Both the position numbers and the translations under genes were made by a program. Shown here piece by piece: positions 13,165 to 13,565 of a stretch of 13,565 bases of DNA (position 1 is the first letter of the stretch; every line of letters starts with the position of its first letter). Origin of the DNA: Actinomycetes bacterium (lineage in GTDB: Bacteria; Actinomycetota; Acidimicrobiia; Acidimicrobiales; RAAP-2). The stretch spans positions 1 through 13,565 of the forward strand of contig JAJXTB010000077.1 of assembly GCA_021784205.1 (NCBI GenBank). The letters run 5' to 3'. Below the pieces are notes generated by a model. The model did no database searches. It was not told where the DNA came from and saw only the letters and a program-made list of their open reading frames with translations.

Positions 13165-13565
13165 GTGCGCGCGATTCAACTGAGGGCTCGTTCCCTGTTT
13201 GTCTCCAGCGTCGCGGCGGCGAGTGTTCTCGCCGCTCTCGCGGTGCCAGCGTCGGCCACGTCGTGGTCGTGGTCGTGGCGAGCCTCGGGTACTCTCGGCG
13301 CGAGGCCCGCGTGCTCTCGACTGGGTCGCGCTCTCGCGGGACCGGTGTGCGCTTATCGCGTACCTAATGCACCACGACTCTCGGGCGCCGAGTCAGTCGT
13401 CGTACGCGTGACGAACACGTCGTCGCGGCGCGCGTGCTACGCGATCAGCGTCTCGACGACGTACATGGCCGGACTGCACGGTTGGTGCGTGGGTGCGGGC
13501 GCGACTGGTCAGTACGCGACGAGGGGTGCCGCGAGTCACTACCGTGGCCTCACGATGAGTCTCTT
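13165..13565 (+). CDS. Secreted protein, function unknown (partial, C-terminus beyond window)
   Basis: The frame from the GTG at 13165 stays open for 133 codons to the window edge. The N-terminus is a Sec signal peptide: MRAIQLRARS, a hydrophobic core (11-28) and a likely cut after ASA (29-31). An unusual SWSWSW repeat follows directly (33-38). The rest is Ser/Ala/Gly-rich with four cysteines so far (C50, C62, C91, C108) and a strand-like VVVRVTNTSSRRACYAISVST segment (78-98), the pattern of an extracellular beta domain. I do not recognise the family. The leaderless -10 box supports the start. It follows PadR by 36 bp, and its own promoter makes it an independent unit, though PadR control cannot be excluded. 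Confidence 0.65.
   Translation, partial: MRAIQLRARSLFVSSVAAASVLAALAVPASATSWSWSWRASGTLGARPACSRLGRALAGPVCAYRVPNAPRLSGAESVVVRVTNTSSRRACYAISVSTTYMAGLHGWCVGAGATGQYATRGAASHYRGLTMSL

Noticed and set aside
13199..13411. A 70-codon plus-strand frame near the right end
   Set aside because: It lies in a different frame from the open signal-peptide-bearing frame starting at 13165 and has Arg/Ser-rich shadow composition.

Overview
The window reads as chromosomal DNA of a high-GC actinobacterium. Third codon positions are strongly G/C, GTG starts are common, and several genes lack a Shine-Dalgarno but carry a TAnnnT -10 box 6 nt before the start codon, the actinobacterial leaderless pattern. The GabD1-type dehydrogenase closely resembles mycobacterial GabD1. 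The gene mix would fit Acidimicrobiia or relatives, but that placement is inference. No tRNA, rRNA, IS element, CRISPR array, integrase or phage gene was seen, so this looks like ordinary core/accessory chromosome rather than an island.

Layout. (a) 1-800, minus strand: a small C-terminally anchored membrane protein overlaps by 4 nt the start of a divergent glycerate kinase-family gene cut by the window edge. (b) 850-1863, plus: a Rieske non-heme iron oxygenase, transcribed divergently from (a). (c) 1864-3117, minus: a zinc/cadmium-type efflux operon, with an ArsR/SmtB sensor directly followed by a CDF exporter; a perfect 8-6-8 inverted repeat sits on the regulator's start site. (d) 3228-5504, plus: phosphoenolpyruvate synthase, followed by a strong hairpin. 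(e) 5547-6020, minus: a small secreted protein of unknown function. (f) 6021-6376: a gene-free divergent spacer with three perfect inverted repeats. (g) 6377-7207, plus: a secreted protein of unknown function, then a PaaI-like hotdog thioesterase (7246-7707), then a succinate-semialdehyde dehydrogenase (7847-9211) with a hairpin in its leader. (h) 9289-10236, plus: a cyclase/kynurenine formamidase-like protein with an extra N-terminal domain and an altered metal site. (i) 10261-12384, plus: a large secreted protein with a GH25-like N-terminal domain, four tandem beta-type repeats and a C-terminal domain. (j) 12514-13128, plus: a PadR regulator with a consensus promoter overlapped by a 16-bp perfect palindrome. 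(k) 13165 to the end, plus: the start of another secreted protein.

How it works together. The clear functional units are the ArsR-CDF metal efflux operon and the self-regulated PadR gene. Thioesterase and SSADH may belong to acyl/semialdehyde catabolism and PEP synthase to gluconeogenesis, but gene order gives no proof of one pathway. Four exported proteins lie within 8 kb. I did not find a convincing new multigene system; the most notable signals are regulatory (operator palindromes, leaderless promoters at a fixed spacing) and the domain architectures of the cyclase fusion and the repeat-bearing secreted protein.
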